This document shows positions 17,711 through 26,590 of a stretch of DNA of 64,000 nt, piece by piece. How positions within the stretch are numbered: position 1 is the stretch's first letter; each line of letters opens with the position of its first letter. Below the pieces are notes generated by a model, which was not told the origin of the DNA, searched no databases, and saw nothing but the letters and a program-made list of their open reading frames with translations. Position numbers and translations under genes: made by a program. Origin of the DNA: Pararobbsia silviterrae (GTDB lineage: Bacteria > Pseudomonadota > Gammaproteobacteria > Burkholderiales > Burkholderiaceae); assembly GCF_003628125.1 (NCBI RefSeq), contig NZ_RBZU01000003.1:372001-436000 (forward strand), written 5' to 3'.

Positions 17711-18435
17711 CTGCGCTGCTGTCGCTTCGCGACGTCTCGAAACGCTACGGCGCGCTGACCGTGACCGATCACATCAGTTTCTCGGTCAGCGAAGGCGAGA
17801 CGCTCGGCATCCTCGGCCCGAACGGCGCGGGCAAAACGACGCTGTTCAATCTGATCAGCGGCGACACGCGCGCCGACTCGGGCACCGTCGAATTCGACGG
17901 ACGCGAGATCGGCGCGCTCGCGCCCTATGCGCGCTGTATCGCGGGCATCGGGCGCTCGTATCAGGTGCCGCGGCCGTTCGGCAATATGACGGTCTTCGAG
18001 AACCTGCTCGTCGCCGCGACGCATGGCGCGCAACACAGCGAGGACGACGCGTACGCGCTATGCGTCGACGTTCTCGAACACACGGGCCTGCGCGCGAAAG
18101 CGAACCGGCACGCGGGCTCGCTCACGCTGCTCGACCGCAAGCGCCTCGAACTCGCGCGCGCGCTCGCGACGCGTCCGAGGCTGCTGCTGCTCGACGAAAT
18201 CGCGGGCGGCCTCACCGAAGCCGAAACGCATACGCTCGTCGCGGAGATCCGGCGCGTCAAGCAGCAAGGCGTCACGATCGTCTGGATCGAGCACGTCGTG
18301 CACGCGCTGCTCGCGCTCGCCGATCGCCTGCTCGTGATCAACTTCGGCAAACACCTGGCCGAAGGCGCGCCCGATGCGGTCATGAACGACCCCGAGGTGC
18401 GCCGCGTCTATCTCGGACTGGAGGCCGCCGCATGA
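17707..18435 (+). CDS. ABC transporter ATP-binding protein, LivG-like
   Basis: A 242-residue ATPase. Walker A GPNGAGKTT is at residues 37-45 and Walker B is LLLLDEIAGG; the extended C-terminal YLG segment typical of LivG proteins is present. The signature loop reads SLTLLDRKRLE rather than a canonical LSGGQ, a variation also seen in LivG-type ATPases. It overlaps the binding-protein gene by four bases at the start and the LivF-like gene by four at the end, so the five importer genes form a tight operon. Confidence 0.93.
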   Translation: MTALLSLRDVSKRYGALTVTDHISFSVSEGETLGILGPNGAGKTTLFNLISGDTRADSGTVEFDGREIGALAPYARCIAGIGRSYQVPRPFGNMTVFENLLVAATHGAQHSEDDAYALCVDVLEHTGLRAKANRHAGSLTLLDRKRLELARALATRPRLLLLDEIAGGLTEAETHTLVAEIRRVKQQGVTIVWIEHVVHALLALADRLLVINFGKHLAEGAPDAVMNDPEVRRVYLGLEAAA

Positions 18436-19145
18436 ACACCTTGCTTGCGACGCACGGACTCACGGGCGGCTACGGCGATTTCCAGGCGCTGTTCGGCGTC
18501 GATCTCGAAGTCCGCGAGGGCGAAGTCGTCGCGCTCATCGGCGCGAACGGCGCGGGGAAATCGACGCTGCTCAAGACCGTGACGGGATTGCTGCCCGCGC
18601 GCGCCGATCAGGTCACGTGGCGCGGCGAGCCGATCGGCGGCGCGCGCGCCGAACGCATCGTCGGTCTCGGACTCGCGCTCGTGCCCGAAGGCCGGCGTCT
18701 GTTTTCGAGCCTCAGCGTCGAGGAGAACCTGCTGCTCGGCGCACAAGCGAATCGCACGCGCGCACGCAAATGGCATCTCGATTCGGTCTACGCGCTGTTT
18801 CCGATTCTCAAGGAGAAGCGTCGGCAGCCATCGACATCGCTCTCGGGCGGCCAGCAGCAGATGGTCGCGATCGGCCGCGCGCTGATGAGCAATCCGCGCC
18901 TGCTCATGTGCGACGAACTCTCGCTCGGGCTCGCGCCGATCGTCGTGCGCGAGATCTACGACGCGCTGCCCGCGCTCGTCGAGGACGGCATGAGCGTGCT
19001 CATCGTCGAACAGGACGTGCAGCTCGCGCGGCGCGTCTCGCAACGCTTCTACTGCCTGCAGGAAGGCCGCGTCTCGCTGAGCGGCGCGTCGGCGAGCGCG
19101 TCCGACGCCGACATCGCGAACGCCTATTTCGGAGTCGCCGCATGA
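18432..19145 (+). CDS. ABC transporter ATP-binding protein, LivF-like
   Basis: A 237-residue ATPase with Walker A GANGAGKST (37-45), signature SLSGGQQQMVAIGRAL and Walker B RLLMCDELSLGLAP, as in LivF. It forms the second nucleotide-binding subunit of the importer. The start ATG overlaps the preceding stop (ATGA), and the same overlap occurs with the following permease gene. Confidence 0.94.
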   Translation: MNTLLATHGLTGGYGDFQALFGVDLEVREGEVVALIGANGAGKSTLLKTVTGLLPARADQVTWRGEPIGGARAERIVGLGLALVPEGRRLFSSLSVEENLLLGAQANRTRARKWHLDSVYALFPILKEKRRQPSTSLSGGQQQMVAIGRALMSNPRLLMCDELSLGLAPIVVREIYDALPALVEDGMSVLIVEQDVQLARRVSQRFYCLQEGRVSLSGASASASDADIANAYFGVAA

Positions 19146-20005
19146 TCACCTTCGTCGACATCATCGTGCAAGGCGTGCTGCTCGGTGCGCTCTACGGGCT
19201 CTTCGCGATGGGGCAATCGCTCGTGTTCGGCGTCATGCGCATGACGAACACCGCGCACGGCGACTTCATCGTGCTGCTCGTGTTCGGCCTCGTCGCGCTC
19301 ACGGGCTATGCGCATCTGCCGCTCGCGCTCGCGATCGCCTTGCTGCTCGTCATTGCGTTCGGATTCGGCTTCGCGCTTCAGTACATCGTGCTCAATCGCG
19401 TCGCGGTCCGCGATCCGCTGCCGTCGCTGATCGTCACGTTCGGCCTGTCGATCGTGATTCAGAACGTGCTCCAGCAAATCTTCTCGGCCGATCCGCGTTC
19501 GATCGCGACCGGCGGCTTCGAGTCGGCGAGCGTGTCGTTCGGCGCGCTGACGCTCGGGTATCTGCCGCTCGTGACGCTGCTCGTGACGATCGCCTTGACG
19601 TTCGCGATGCAGTGGTTATTCGGCAAGACCGGCCTGGGCCGCGCGTTTCGCGCGACATCGGACGATCGCGACATCGTACGGCTCATGGGCATCTCTCACC
19701 GCCGCACGTTCGCGCTCGCGATGGCGATCGCGTTCGTCCTGATCGGCGTCGCCGCGACGCTCTACGCGATGCGCACGGCGGTATCGCCGAGCGACGGTCC
19801 GGCATTGCTGCTCTATGCGTTCGAGGCCGTGATCATCGGCGGCATGGGGTCGTTCTGGGGCACGTTCGCGGGCGGTATCTGCCTCGGCATCGCGCAGCAG
19901 ATCGGCTTTCATATCGATCCGGGCTGGGGCATCTGGCTCGGCCACGTCGTGTTTCTCGCCGTCCTCGTCGCGCGGCCGCAAGGGCTGATGCCGCGCACGC
20001 GCTGA
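19142..20005 (+). CDS. ABC transporter permease, LivH-like
   Basis: A 287-residue inner-membrane permease with about eight hydrophobic segments. Family marks are GVLLGALYGLFAMGQSLVFGVMR near the start, MTNTAHGDF, and the EAVIIGGMGSFWGTFAGG coupling-loop region. It forms the pore with the LivM-like protein. The start overlaps the LivF-like stop. The end is followed by 54 bases before the second permease, the only real gap inside the importer operon. Confidence 0.94.
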   Translation: MITFVDIIVQGVLLGALYGLFAMGQSLVFGVMRMTNTAHGDFIVLLVFGLVALTGYAHLPLALAIALLLVIAFGFGFALQYIVLNRVAVRDPLPSLIVTFGLSIVIQNVLQQIFSADPRSIATGGFESASVSFGALTLGYLPLVTLLVTIALTFAMQWLFGKTGLGRAFRATSDDRDIVRLMGISHRRTFALAMAIAFVLIGVAATLYAMRTAVSPSDGPALLLYAFEAVIIGGMGSFWGTFAGGICLGIAQQIGFHIDPGWGIWLGHVVFLAVLVARPQGLMPRTR

Positions 20006-20059
20006 TCGAACACGCCATGAACGAACTCAACGCGCGTCCCTACGCGGACGCGCCCCTGG

Positions 20060-21205
20060 ATGAATGAAGCCATGATGGATGCCGTACGTCCCCGTTTCGA
20101 AGTCCGCCGCGCGACACGCGCGAGCCGGATCGCGAGCCTCGTGTTGATCGCGCTCGCCGTCGTCGTCGCGAGCATGCCGTTCTGGGCCGGGCGCGATGCG
20201 CTGCGCGACTTCATCGAAATCGCGTCGTATTTCGTGTTCGCGATGATGTGGAACCTGCTCGCCGGTTACGGCGGCATGGTGTCGATCGGCCAGCAAGCGT
20301 ATTTCGGACTCGGCGGATATCTGATGCTCGCGCTCGCGAATTTCGCGGGCCTCTCGCCGTTCGTCTGCGTGCCGATCGCGGCCGTGCTGACCGCGATCAT
20401 CGCCGTCCCCGTGTCGCGGATCGCGTTCCGGCTCTCGGGCGGTTACTTCGCGGTCGGCACATGGGTGATCGCCGAAGTGTTCCGCCTCGGCATCGCGAAC
20501 ATCTCGGCGCTCGGCGGCGGTTCGGGCACAAGCCTCACGGGCCTCGGCGACATCGCGCGCAGCACGCGCGAGTCGATCACGCTGTGGCTCGCGCTCGCGA
20601 TCGTCGTGCTCGCAACAGCGCTCGTCTATCGCTTCCTGCGTTCGAAAGCCGGCCTCGCGTTGACGGCGATCCGCGACGACGCGGTGGCCGCGAGCAGCCA
20701 GGGCGTCCATGTCGCGGGCACGCGGCTCGTCGTCTATCTGTGCGCGGCCGCAGGCGCGGGGCTCGCGGGTGCGCTCTATTTCGTCGGCAATCTGCGGATC
20801 TCGCCCGATGCGGCCTTCTCGGTCAACTGGACCGCGTTCGCGATCTTCATCGTCATGATCGGCGGCCTCGGCACGCTCGAAGGGCCGATCGTCGGCACGC
20901 TGCTGTTCTACGTGCTCAACAAGTTCCTGTCCGACTACGGCACGCTGTACCTGATCGGACTCGGCCTGCTCGCGATCGTCGTGACGCTGTTCTTTCCGCA
21001 AGGCCTCTGGGGCTATGTGTCGCGACGTTTCGGACTGCAATTTTTCCCGGTCGGACGACGGCTCGTGATGCTCGAGCCCGGCGCACCGAACGACGCGTCC
21101 GCACAGGTTCCGCTTCAGCCGGCTTTACAGCCGATCTCGCAACCGACCTCGCCACCGACCTCGCAGTCGCCCTCGCAATCGAGTCCGCTGCCCCGTACGC
21201 GATGA
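20060..21205 (+). CDS. ABC transporter permease, LivM-like, with Gln/Pro/Ser-rich tail
   Basis: A 381-residue permease. About nine membrane segments run to residue 320, with the family motifs NLLAGYGGMVSIGQQAYFG, GGYFAVGTWVIAEVFR and MIGGLGTLEGPIVGTLL. The last 30 or so residues are a low-complexity tail of repeated QP/PTS units that is not part of the conserved fold. ATG at 20060 (MNEAMMDAV) is chosen; ATGs at 20072 and 20075 are alternatives. Its stop overlaps the Rieske protein start, so that gene belongs to the same operon. Confidence 0.93.
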   Translation: MNEAMMDAVRPRFEVRRATRASRIASLVLIALAVVVASMPFWAGRDALRDFIEIASYFVFAMMWNLLAGYGGMVSIGQQAYFGLGGYLMLALANFAGLSPFVCVPIAAVLTAIIAVPVSRIAFRLSGGYFAVGTWVIAEVFRLGIANISALGGGSGTSLTGLGDIARSTRESITLWLALAIVVLATALVYRFLRSKAGLALTAIRDDAVAASSQGVHVAGTRLVVYLCAAAGAGLAGALYFVGNLRISPDAAFSVNWTAFAIFIVMIGGLGTLEGPIVGTLLFYVLNKFLSDYGTLYLIGLGLLAIVVTLFFPQGLWGYVSRRFGLQFFPVGRRLVMLEPGAPNDASAQVPLQPALQPISQPTSPPTSQSPSQSSPLPRTR

Positions 21206-21552
21206 AGACGAAGATGACGCATGCGCTCTGCGCGCTCGACGCGATCCCCGACGGCGGCGGACGCGCCGTTGCGCTCGATTCGAAAACATCATGCGTGGTG
21301 CTGCGCCGCGGCGACGCGGTCTGGGCCTATGAGAACCGGTGCCCGCATTTCTCGATTCCGCTCGATTTCGAGCCCGGTCAATTCTGCACGTACGACAGCG
21401 CCTTGCTCATGTGCGCGCATCACAGCGCGATGTTCCGCTTCGAGGACGGGCATTGCATCGACGGGCCCTGCGAGGGCGCGGCGCTCACGCGCATCGACGT
21501 CGAATGCCGCGGCGACACGGTCTATCGCGTCTCGGACACCGACCCCGTCTGA
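21202..21552 (+). CDS. Small Rieske [2Fe-2S] protein
   Basis: A 116-residue soluble ferredoxin-like protein. The Rieske ligands are Cys47-Pro-His49 and Cys71-Ala-His-His74, separated by 21 residues, slightly longer than the usual 15-17. No membrane anchor. ATG at 21202 overlaps the LivM-like stop (ATGA), so it is the last co-transcribed gene of the hap/importer operon. It may be an electron-transfer partner for an oxygenase encoded elsewhere or may re-reduce the oxidised iron of HapCD, by analogy with XylT-type ferredoxins that rescue extradiol dioxygenases. Both roles are inferred. Confidence 0.88.
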   Translation: MKTKMTHALCALDAIPDGGGRAVALDSKTSCVVLRRGDAVWAYENRCPHFSIPLDFEPGQFCTYDSALLMCAHHSAMFRFEDGHCIDGPCEGAALTRIDVECRGDTVYRVSDTDPV

Positions 21553-21808
21553 ACGTCCGCCTCATGCTCGGCACCCCGTGGATCACGTACCTCACGTCGA
21601 TCACGCGCGACGCATCGGCGACACACGCAAGCCCGACTCGTCGCGGCCGTTCGGCGCTTGCCCGTGCAGCCCGCGGGCATCGTGACGCGTTCGCGCACGG
21701 GCTCCGCCCGAGATCCGCCGCATCTGTCCCGTCTTCGATAAAATGCCGCCAGCGGTGATACGGCCGCCCATAAAAACAAGGTCGGACGGATCAACGGGGT
21801 TGGACGGT

Positions 21809-22966
21809 ATGAATCAGCACGCGAGCTCGCGAGGCGTCACGTCGACGATGTCGATCGGCGTCGAGCATAGTTACTTCGACGCATGCGCGGCCGTGAGCGC
21901 GGGGTCGCGCGGCGCACCGTCCGGCATGCTGTTTAGTGCCTCGCGCGCAACATCGCAAGCCGCTTCGCGCACCCCGTCATCCGCATCGAAATCCTCGCGC
22001 GCGGACGCACCCGGCCATCCGCTGCTCGCCTGGCGCGAGCGCGTCGGCCACGTGATCGACGTGCTGCCGAGCAAGGCGGACCTCGAAACCCCGACGTTCA
22101 GCGCGTCGATCGACCGTTTCGGCGTCGGCGACCTCACGTTCACCGACTGCCGCTCGGGCGCGATGCAGCTCGATCGCTCGATTGCGCGGATCTCGAACGA
22201 TACGCACCGCCGCATGGCGTTTCACGTGTTCCTCGAAGGCGGCACCGACGATGTGATCGTGCATCGTACGTCGCGGCGCGCGTCGCCCGGCGCGGCCACC
22301 TTGCTCGCGCTCGACCTCGGGCAACCGGTGCGCATGCGCCGTCAGGCCTGCCGCGTGCTGACGGTGTTCGCGCCGGCTTCCGTCGCGGCCGAAGTATTCC
22401 CCGATCCCGGCTTCATGCACGGGCGCGGCATGCGCGCCGACACGCCGCTCGCGCGCCTGATCGTCGATCACCTGGCCTCGTTGAGCCGCAATATCCGGCA
22501 AATGGATGCGCATGCGATCGACGTGTCGATTCGCAGCGGCGTGCAGTTGCTGACCGAAGCGTTTTGCCTGCAGGCGGGACTGCGCGGCAATGCGCGCGCG
22601 GCCAAGCGCGCGGCGATGTTCGAGCGCGTGCGTCGCTACATCCAGGCGAATCTGTTCGACGACGACCTGTCGCCCGAGCGGGTCCTCGGCGTGCTCGACC
22701 TGCCGCGGCCGACGCTCTACCGGATGTTCGAGCATGAAGGCGGCATGGCCACCTATATCCGGCATTTACGGCTGCGCCACGCGGCCGACGACCTCGTGCG
22801 CCGCGCCGATCTCAGCGTGACCGAAATCGCGTACGGGGCGGGGTTTTCGAGTCCCTCGGATTTCACGCGTGCGTTTCGGCGCGCGTTCGATATGACGCCT
22901 CAGGACTTCCGCGCGATGTCGCGGATCGACGCCCCGCTCGTCACGACCGCGACCGGCGCCGCCTAG
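21809..22966 (+). CDS. AraC-family transcriptional regulator
   Basis: A 385-residue regulator. The N-terminal half resembles the AraC-binding-like domain of NahR/BenR/XylS-type relatives (SIDRFGVGDLTFTDCRSGAM). The C-terminal HTH pair is clear: FDDDLSPERVLGVLDLPRPT and LSVTEIAYGAGFSSPSDFTRAFRRAF, then the closing TPQDFR. The start is ambiguous: ATG at 21809 (MNQHASSRG) has a GG-rich upstream sequence; 21743 would add 22 residues and 21848 would remove 13. It lies 256 bases downstream of the Rieske gene on the same strand and could control the adjacent operon or the following permease. Confidence 0.9.
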   Translation: MNQHASSRGVTSTMSIGVEHSYFDACAAVSAGSRGAPSGMLFSASRATSQAASRTPSSASKSSRADAPGHPLLAWRERVGHVIDVLPSKADLETPTFSASIDRFGVGDLTFTDCRSGAMQLDRSIARISNDTHRRMAFHVFLEGGTDDVIVHRTSRRASPGAATLLALDLGQPVRMRRQACRVLTVFAPASVAAEVFPDPGFMHGRGMRADTPLARLIVDHLASLSRNIRQMDAHAIDVSIRSGVQLLTEAFCLQAGLRGNARAAKRAAMFERVRRYIQANLFDDDLSPERVLGVLDLPRPTLYRMFEHEGGMATYIRHLRLRHAADDLVRRADLSVTEIAYGAGFSSPSDFTRAFRRAFDMTPQDFRAMSRIDAPLVTTATGAA

Positions 22967-23001
22967 CGCGCAGGGCTTCGCGAGCCGGCGAGTCCGCGCG
23001 C

Positions 23002-24255
23002 TCAGGCGCGTACGCGCCGCTCGTCGAACAGCCCGCACGCAATGAAGCTCACGAGGCAGGCCGGCGCGACATACCAGGCGACCGACATCGGATCGCCGGT
23101 CCAGCGGACCAGCGCGGTCGCGGCGAATTGGGCCGTGCCGCCGAAGATCCCGACGCCAAGCGCATACGACACCGCGAATCCCGTCGCGCGCGCGCGAGCC
23201 GGCATCCCTTCGAGCACAAGCACCGTGGCGATGCTGGCCCCGAGTCCGATCAACGCGCTGATCGCCGCAACCGCGGCGAGCACGGCCCCCTCGCCCCGCG
23301 CATGCACGATCACGAAAAACACGGGATAGACGAGCAGCGTCGTCAGACCCGACGTCGCGAGCAGCAGCGGCTTGCGGCGCGTGAGCCGATCCGCGAGACG
23401 GCCCGACAACGGCGCGACGATGACGAGCACGAGCGCCGAGAGCGCCGCGCACCGGAATCCGACGCGCTCGGGGAAATGCATGACACGCGTCAGATAGCTC
23501 GGCATGTAGACGACGATCGCGTAGAACGGAATCGTGCGCCACAGCATCATGAGCGTCGCGAGCGCGACGGGTCTGATCAGCGCGCGGTCCGCGGCCTCGT
23601 CGTCGCGCGGCGCGTGCGTGCGCGTTTCGGGCAGTCTGAGCCGCACATAGAGTCCTGCCGGCGCGACCAACGCGCCGAGCGCGAACGGCATGCGCCACCC
23701 CCACGACGCGAAGCTCGCGGGGGTCAGCGCATGCGTGAGCGCGAGCCCCGTACAGGCGCCGAGCAAGGCCGCGGCACCTTGTCCCGCGAGTTGCCAGCCG
23801 ATCGCGAAGCCGCGGCGCGCGACGGGGACGGTATCCATCGCGTACGTCGCGGCGGCGCCCACCTCGCCCCCGGCGGCGAGCCCCGCGAGCAGGCGCGCGA
23901 TGACGACGACGATCGGCGCCGCGACGCCGATCGCCGCATACGCGGGACACAGCGCGATCGCCGCGGTGCTCAGCGCCATCAGCATGCTCGTCACGACAAG
24001 GGCCGCGCGGCGTCCGCGACGGTCGGCATGGCGGCCGATCCAGATCGCGCCGAGCGGGCGCATCAGAAAACCGACGCCGAAGGTCCCGACCGCGAGCAGC
24101 AGCGACGTCATCGGATTCGACGACGGGAAGAACTGTTCGCCGATCGTGCCCGCGAACAAGGCGAACACCGTGAAATCGAAGAGTTCGAGGCAACTGATGA
24201 ACGACGTCGCGGCGATGACGGTCGACATGCCGTCATCGCGACGCGTGTTCGGCAT
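23002..24255 (-). CDS. MFS transporter, metabolite:H+ symporter (MHS) type
   Basis: A 417-residue, 12-segment permease. The MFS motif-A loop RHADRRGRRAAL after segment 2, GFLMRPLGAIWIGRHADR and the GGEVGAAATYAMDTVP motif resemble the MHS group (shikimate, 2-oxoglutarate, proline/betaine and aromatic-acid symporters). ATG at 24253-24255 (MPNTRRDDG) is chosen; 24228 is an alternative. It is convergent with the AraC gene, with 35 bases between. The substrate is unknown; an organic or aromatic acid is likely by family and neighbourhood. Confidence 0.9.
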   Translation of the reverse strand: MPNTRRDDGMSTVIAATSFISCLELFDFTVFALFAGTIGEQFFPSSNPMTSLLLAVGTFGVGFLMRPLGAIWIGRHADRRGRRAALVVTSMLMALSTAAIALCPAYAAIGVAAPIVVVIARLLAGLAAGGEVGAAATYAMDTVPVARRGFAIGWQLAGQGAAALLGACTGLALTHALTPASFASWGWRMPFALGALVAPAGLYVRLRLPETRTHAPRDDEAADRALIRPVALATLMMLWRTIPFYAIVVYMPSYLTRVMHFPERVGFRCAALSALVLVIVAPLSGRLADRLTRRKPLLLATSGLTTLLVYPVFFVIVHARGEGAVLAAVAAISALIGLGASIATVLVLEGMPARARATGFAVSYALGVGIFGGTAQFAATALVRWTGDPMSVAWYVAPACLVSFIACGLFDERRVRA

Positions 24256-24370
24256 GCAGGAAGGCGATATCGAGTTCAACGTCGTGCGCCGAATCCGGAG
24301 GGACGGTGGAAGGACGACAATGGGGCCCCACGATTGCGCAGGCGCCCCGTCTCTGCTTCGAACGGACAGG

Positions 24371-25999
24371 TCAGCCGGCCGGGCGCAAGCGCAGGTGCGG
24401 CGCGCCGTCGGTGGTCGCGCCGCCGAACGCGGCGCGCGCCTGCTGGCCGATGCGGAACACGGCGACGGCATCGCTGAGGCGCTGCGCCTGATCCTCGAGC
24501 GACGCCGCCGCGGCGGCCGCCTGTTCGACGAGCGCCGCGTTCTGCTGCGTGACCGTATCCATCTGCGAGATCGCGATATTGACCTGATCGATGCCGTTGC
24601 TCTGTTCGGTCGACGCGACGGCGATCTCGCTCATGATCGCGCTCACGCGACGGATCGCCGAGACGATCTCGGACATCGTCGAACCCGAGCGTTCGACGAG
24701 CGACGCGCCGCTTTCGACGCGCTGCGTCGACTCGACGATCAGCCCCTTGATCTCCTTGGCCGCGGTCGCGCTGCGTTGCGCGAGCGAGCGCACTTCGCTC
24801 GCGACGACGGCAAAGCCGCGGCCCTGCTCGCCCGCGCGCGCGGCCTCGACCGCCGCGTTCAGCGCGAGGATGTTCGTCTGGAACGCGATGCCCTCGATGA
24901 CGCCGACGATGTCGCCGATGCGCCGCGAATCGTCGACGATGTTCTGCATCGTGCCGACGACGTCGCGCGCGAGATCGCCGCCTTCGGCCGCGAGGCCCGA
25001 CGCGCCCTCCGCAAGCGAGCTGGCCTGACGTACGTTGTCGGCGGTCTGTTTGACGGTCGACGTCAATTGCTCGATGCTCGCGGCCGTCTCTTCGAGCGAT
25101 GCGGCCTGTTCCTCGGTGCGCTGCGACAGGTTCGTGTTGCCCGCCGCGATTTCGCTGACGCCGACGTGAATCGACTCGGTGCCGGTGCGCACGACGCCGA
25201 CCGTCGAGATCAGCGACTCCTGCATCGTGCGCAGCGCCTCGCTGAGCTTGCCCATCTCATTCGTGCTCTTGACCTCGACCTGGCCGGTCAGATCGCCCGC
25301 CGCGATCCGGCCGAAGCTGCCGACCGCGGCATCGATCGGATCGACGATCGACGAGACGAGCCAGCCGCGCGCGAACAGCGACAGCAGCAGCGCGGCGCCG
25401 AGCCCGGCCGCGACCGTCACGATGACGAACGAGAATTGCCGTTGCGCCTGTTCATAGCGCGCCTCGCCGAGATCGACCTGGCGCTTTTCGAGCACGAGCA
25501 TCGCCTTCTCGTAGGCCGAATAGAGCGGCGAAATCTTGTGCGCCTGAAATTCGCTGAAGGTCGCGCGATCGCCCGCCTTGAGCGCCGCCATCGCGGGCGC
25601 GACGCCGTCGTGCAGGAACGCGGCGCGCTTGCTCTGCATGTCGGCGACGAGATCGCGCGCGCCGTCGTCGTTGCCCGCCTGGGCGAGATACGCGTTCATG
25701 CGGTCGTCGGAGAGCTTGATATAGCTGTCGGCGCGCTTGAGCACCGCCTCTGCAGCCTCCGTGTCGTTGACGCTCAACAGCGACTCGTAGGTCGCGAGCG
25801 CGAGCCGCGCGCGCAGCAACTGCCCCGAACTGCCTTCGAGGTTGGCGACGGCCGGAGTGTCGACCGTGTACATCTGCTTGAGCGATCGATTGGCCGAATT
25901 GAGCGACAGCACGCCAAGCGCGGCGCCGAGGATCAACGCAAAACCGAACAGACCGATGATCGCGTTCACGCAGCGGCGAATCGAGAGGTTCTTGAGCAT
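24371..25999 (-). CDS. Methyl-accepting chemotaxis protein
   Basis: A 542-residue chemoreceptor with TM1 at about 10-32, a periplasmic four-helix sensor, TM2 at about 190-212, HAMP ([22 protein letters not shown]) and a complete signalling domain with the invariant tip [20 protein letters not shown]. No CheR-tethering pentapeptide at the C-terminus. ATG at 25997-25999 (MLKNLSIRR) matches the start of the paralogue at 1620 (MLKNITIRG). A near-perfect FliA-type promoter lies about 220 bases upstream, so expression should follow the flagellar regulon. The ligand is unknown; the location between catabolic loci suggests a metabolite. Confidence 0.95.
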   Translation of the reverse strand: MLKNLSIRRCVNAIIGLFGFALILGAALGVLSLNSANRSLKQMYTVDTPAVANLEGSSGQLLRARLALATYESLLSVNDTEAAEAVLKRADSYIKLSDDRMNAYLAQAGNDDGARDLVADMQSKRAAFLHDGVAPAMAALKAGDRATFSEFQAHKISPLYSAYEKAMLVLEKRQVDLGEARYEQAQRQFSFVIVTVAAGLGAALLLSLFARGWLVSSIVDPIDAAVGSFGRIAAGDLTGQVEVKSTNEMGKLSEALRTMQESLISTVGVVRTGTESIHVGVSEIAAGNTNLSQRTEEQAASLEETAASIEQLTSTVKQTADNVRQASSLAEGASGLAAEGGDLARDVVGTMQNIVDDSRRIGDIVGVIEGIAFQTNILALNAAVEAARAGEQGRGFAVVASEVRSLAQRSATAAKEIKGLIVESTQRVESGASLVERSGSTMSEIVSAIRRVSAIMSEIAVASTEQSNGIDQVNIAISQMDTVTQQNAALVEQAAAAAASLEDQAQRLSDAVAVFRIGQQARAAFGGATTDGAPHLRLRPAG

Positions 26000-26216
26000 G
26001 TATGAAGTTCCACTACTGAAATCAAAGCGCAAACGCGCGCGCACGGGGCGCGCGAGCAACGCCCACTGGCGAAGCCCGCGACACTGCCCACGAGCAAGGC
26101 CTGCGGACCGCGTTCGCGGAGGGTGCCCGATACGAGACGGCGTCATCGCGCGGCGCGCGTTCATTCGACGCAAGGCGTGCACGAACTAGCTTGCAGTCAC
26201 CTTGCATACAGCATGA

Positions 26217-26243
26217 ACAACGGCGAATTTTTCTAAAACTTTA
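26217..26243 (-). promoter_or_regulatory. FliA (sigma-28) promoter of the chemoreceptor gene
   Basis: Read on the minus strand: TAAAGTTT (26243-26236), exactly 11 bases, then GCCGTTGT (26224-26217). The enterobacterial FliA consensus is TAAAGTTT-N11-GCCGATAA, so the -35 element is exact and the -10 element keeps the GCCG core and 6 of 8 positions. It faces the chemoreceptor gene and leaves a leader of about 210 bases. Confidence 0.85.
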
Positions 26244-26500
26244 TTCATTGGACGGATCCGTCGCTAAAAAAAGATCGCGCGGACTCGACGTGCGTTACAT
26301 GCAGATCATGCGCATTGAAAGCGGGATCGCATCAGGCGTAAAAATCGGGATGCGCCCCGTGTAACGCGATATTGCCGCGGAGCGCCCGGGGCGGCGCGGA
26401 GACCGGCGGCCGGGCTGCCGGCTGCGCGAGGACGCAGCGCGAACGATGCCGCGCCATGGGCCATGCAGGAGCCGGAATCCGCGCAAGCGCGCGAACATAT

Positions 26501-26524
26501 GTACGCATACACGTACGCATACAC
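26501..26524. repeat. 12-base tandem repeat, alternating purine-pyrimidine
   Basis: Two exact copies of gtacgcatacac followed by gcatgc and, a little further on, gcacgcacgcac. The stretch is largely alternating purine and pyrimidine, a pattern that favours Z-DNA or replication slippage. It lies downstream of the leftward MFS gene. Confidence 0.55.
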
Positions 26525-26590
26525 GCATGCTGATCCGCACGCACGCACGAACGCGTGATCGCGGACGCGGGCGTTCGTGCGTCCCGACGG

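Larger units (their letters stand above)
26000..26590. other. 591-base intergenic region with a FliA promoter and short repeats
   Basis: No gene is supported. It holds the leader and FliA-type promoter of the leftward chemoreceptor gene, an AT-rich stretch at about 26205-26280, a GC-rich segment, and a 12-base tandem repeat near the 3' end of the next permease gene. Small reading frames here lack family resemblance. Confidence 0.65.

Noticed and set aside
17707-18435. LivG-like ATPase as a degenerate, inactive subunit because its signature loop is not LSGGQ
   Set aside because: Walker A and B are intact and variant signature loops of this form occur in LivG-type ATPases.
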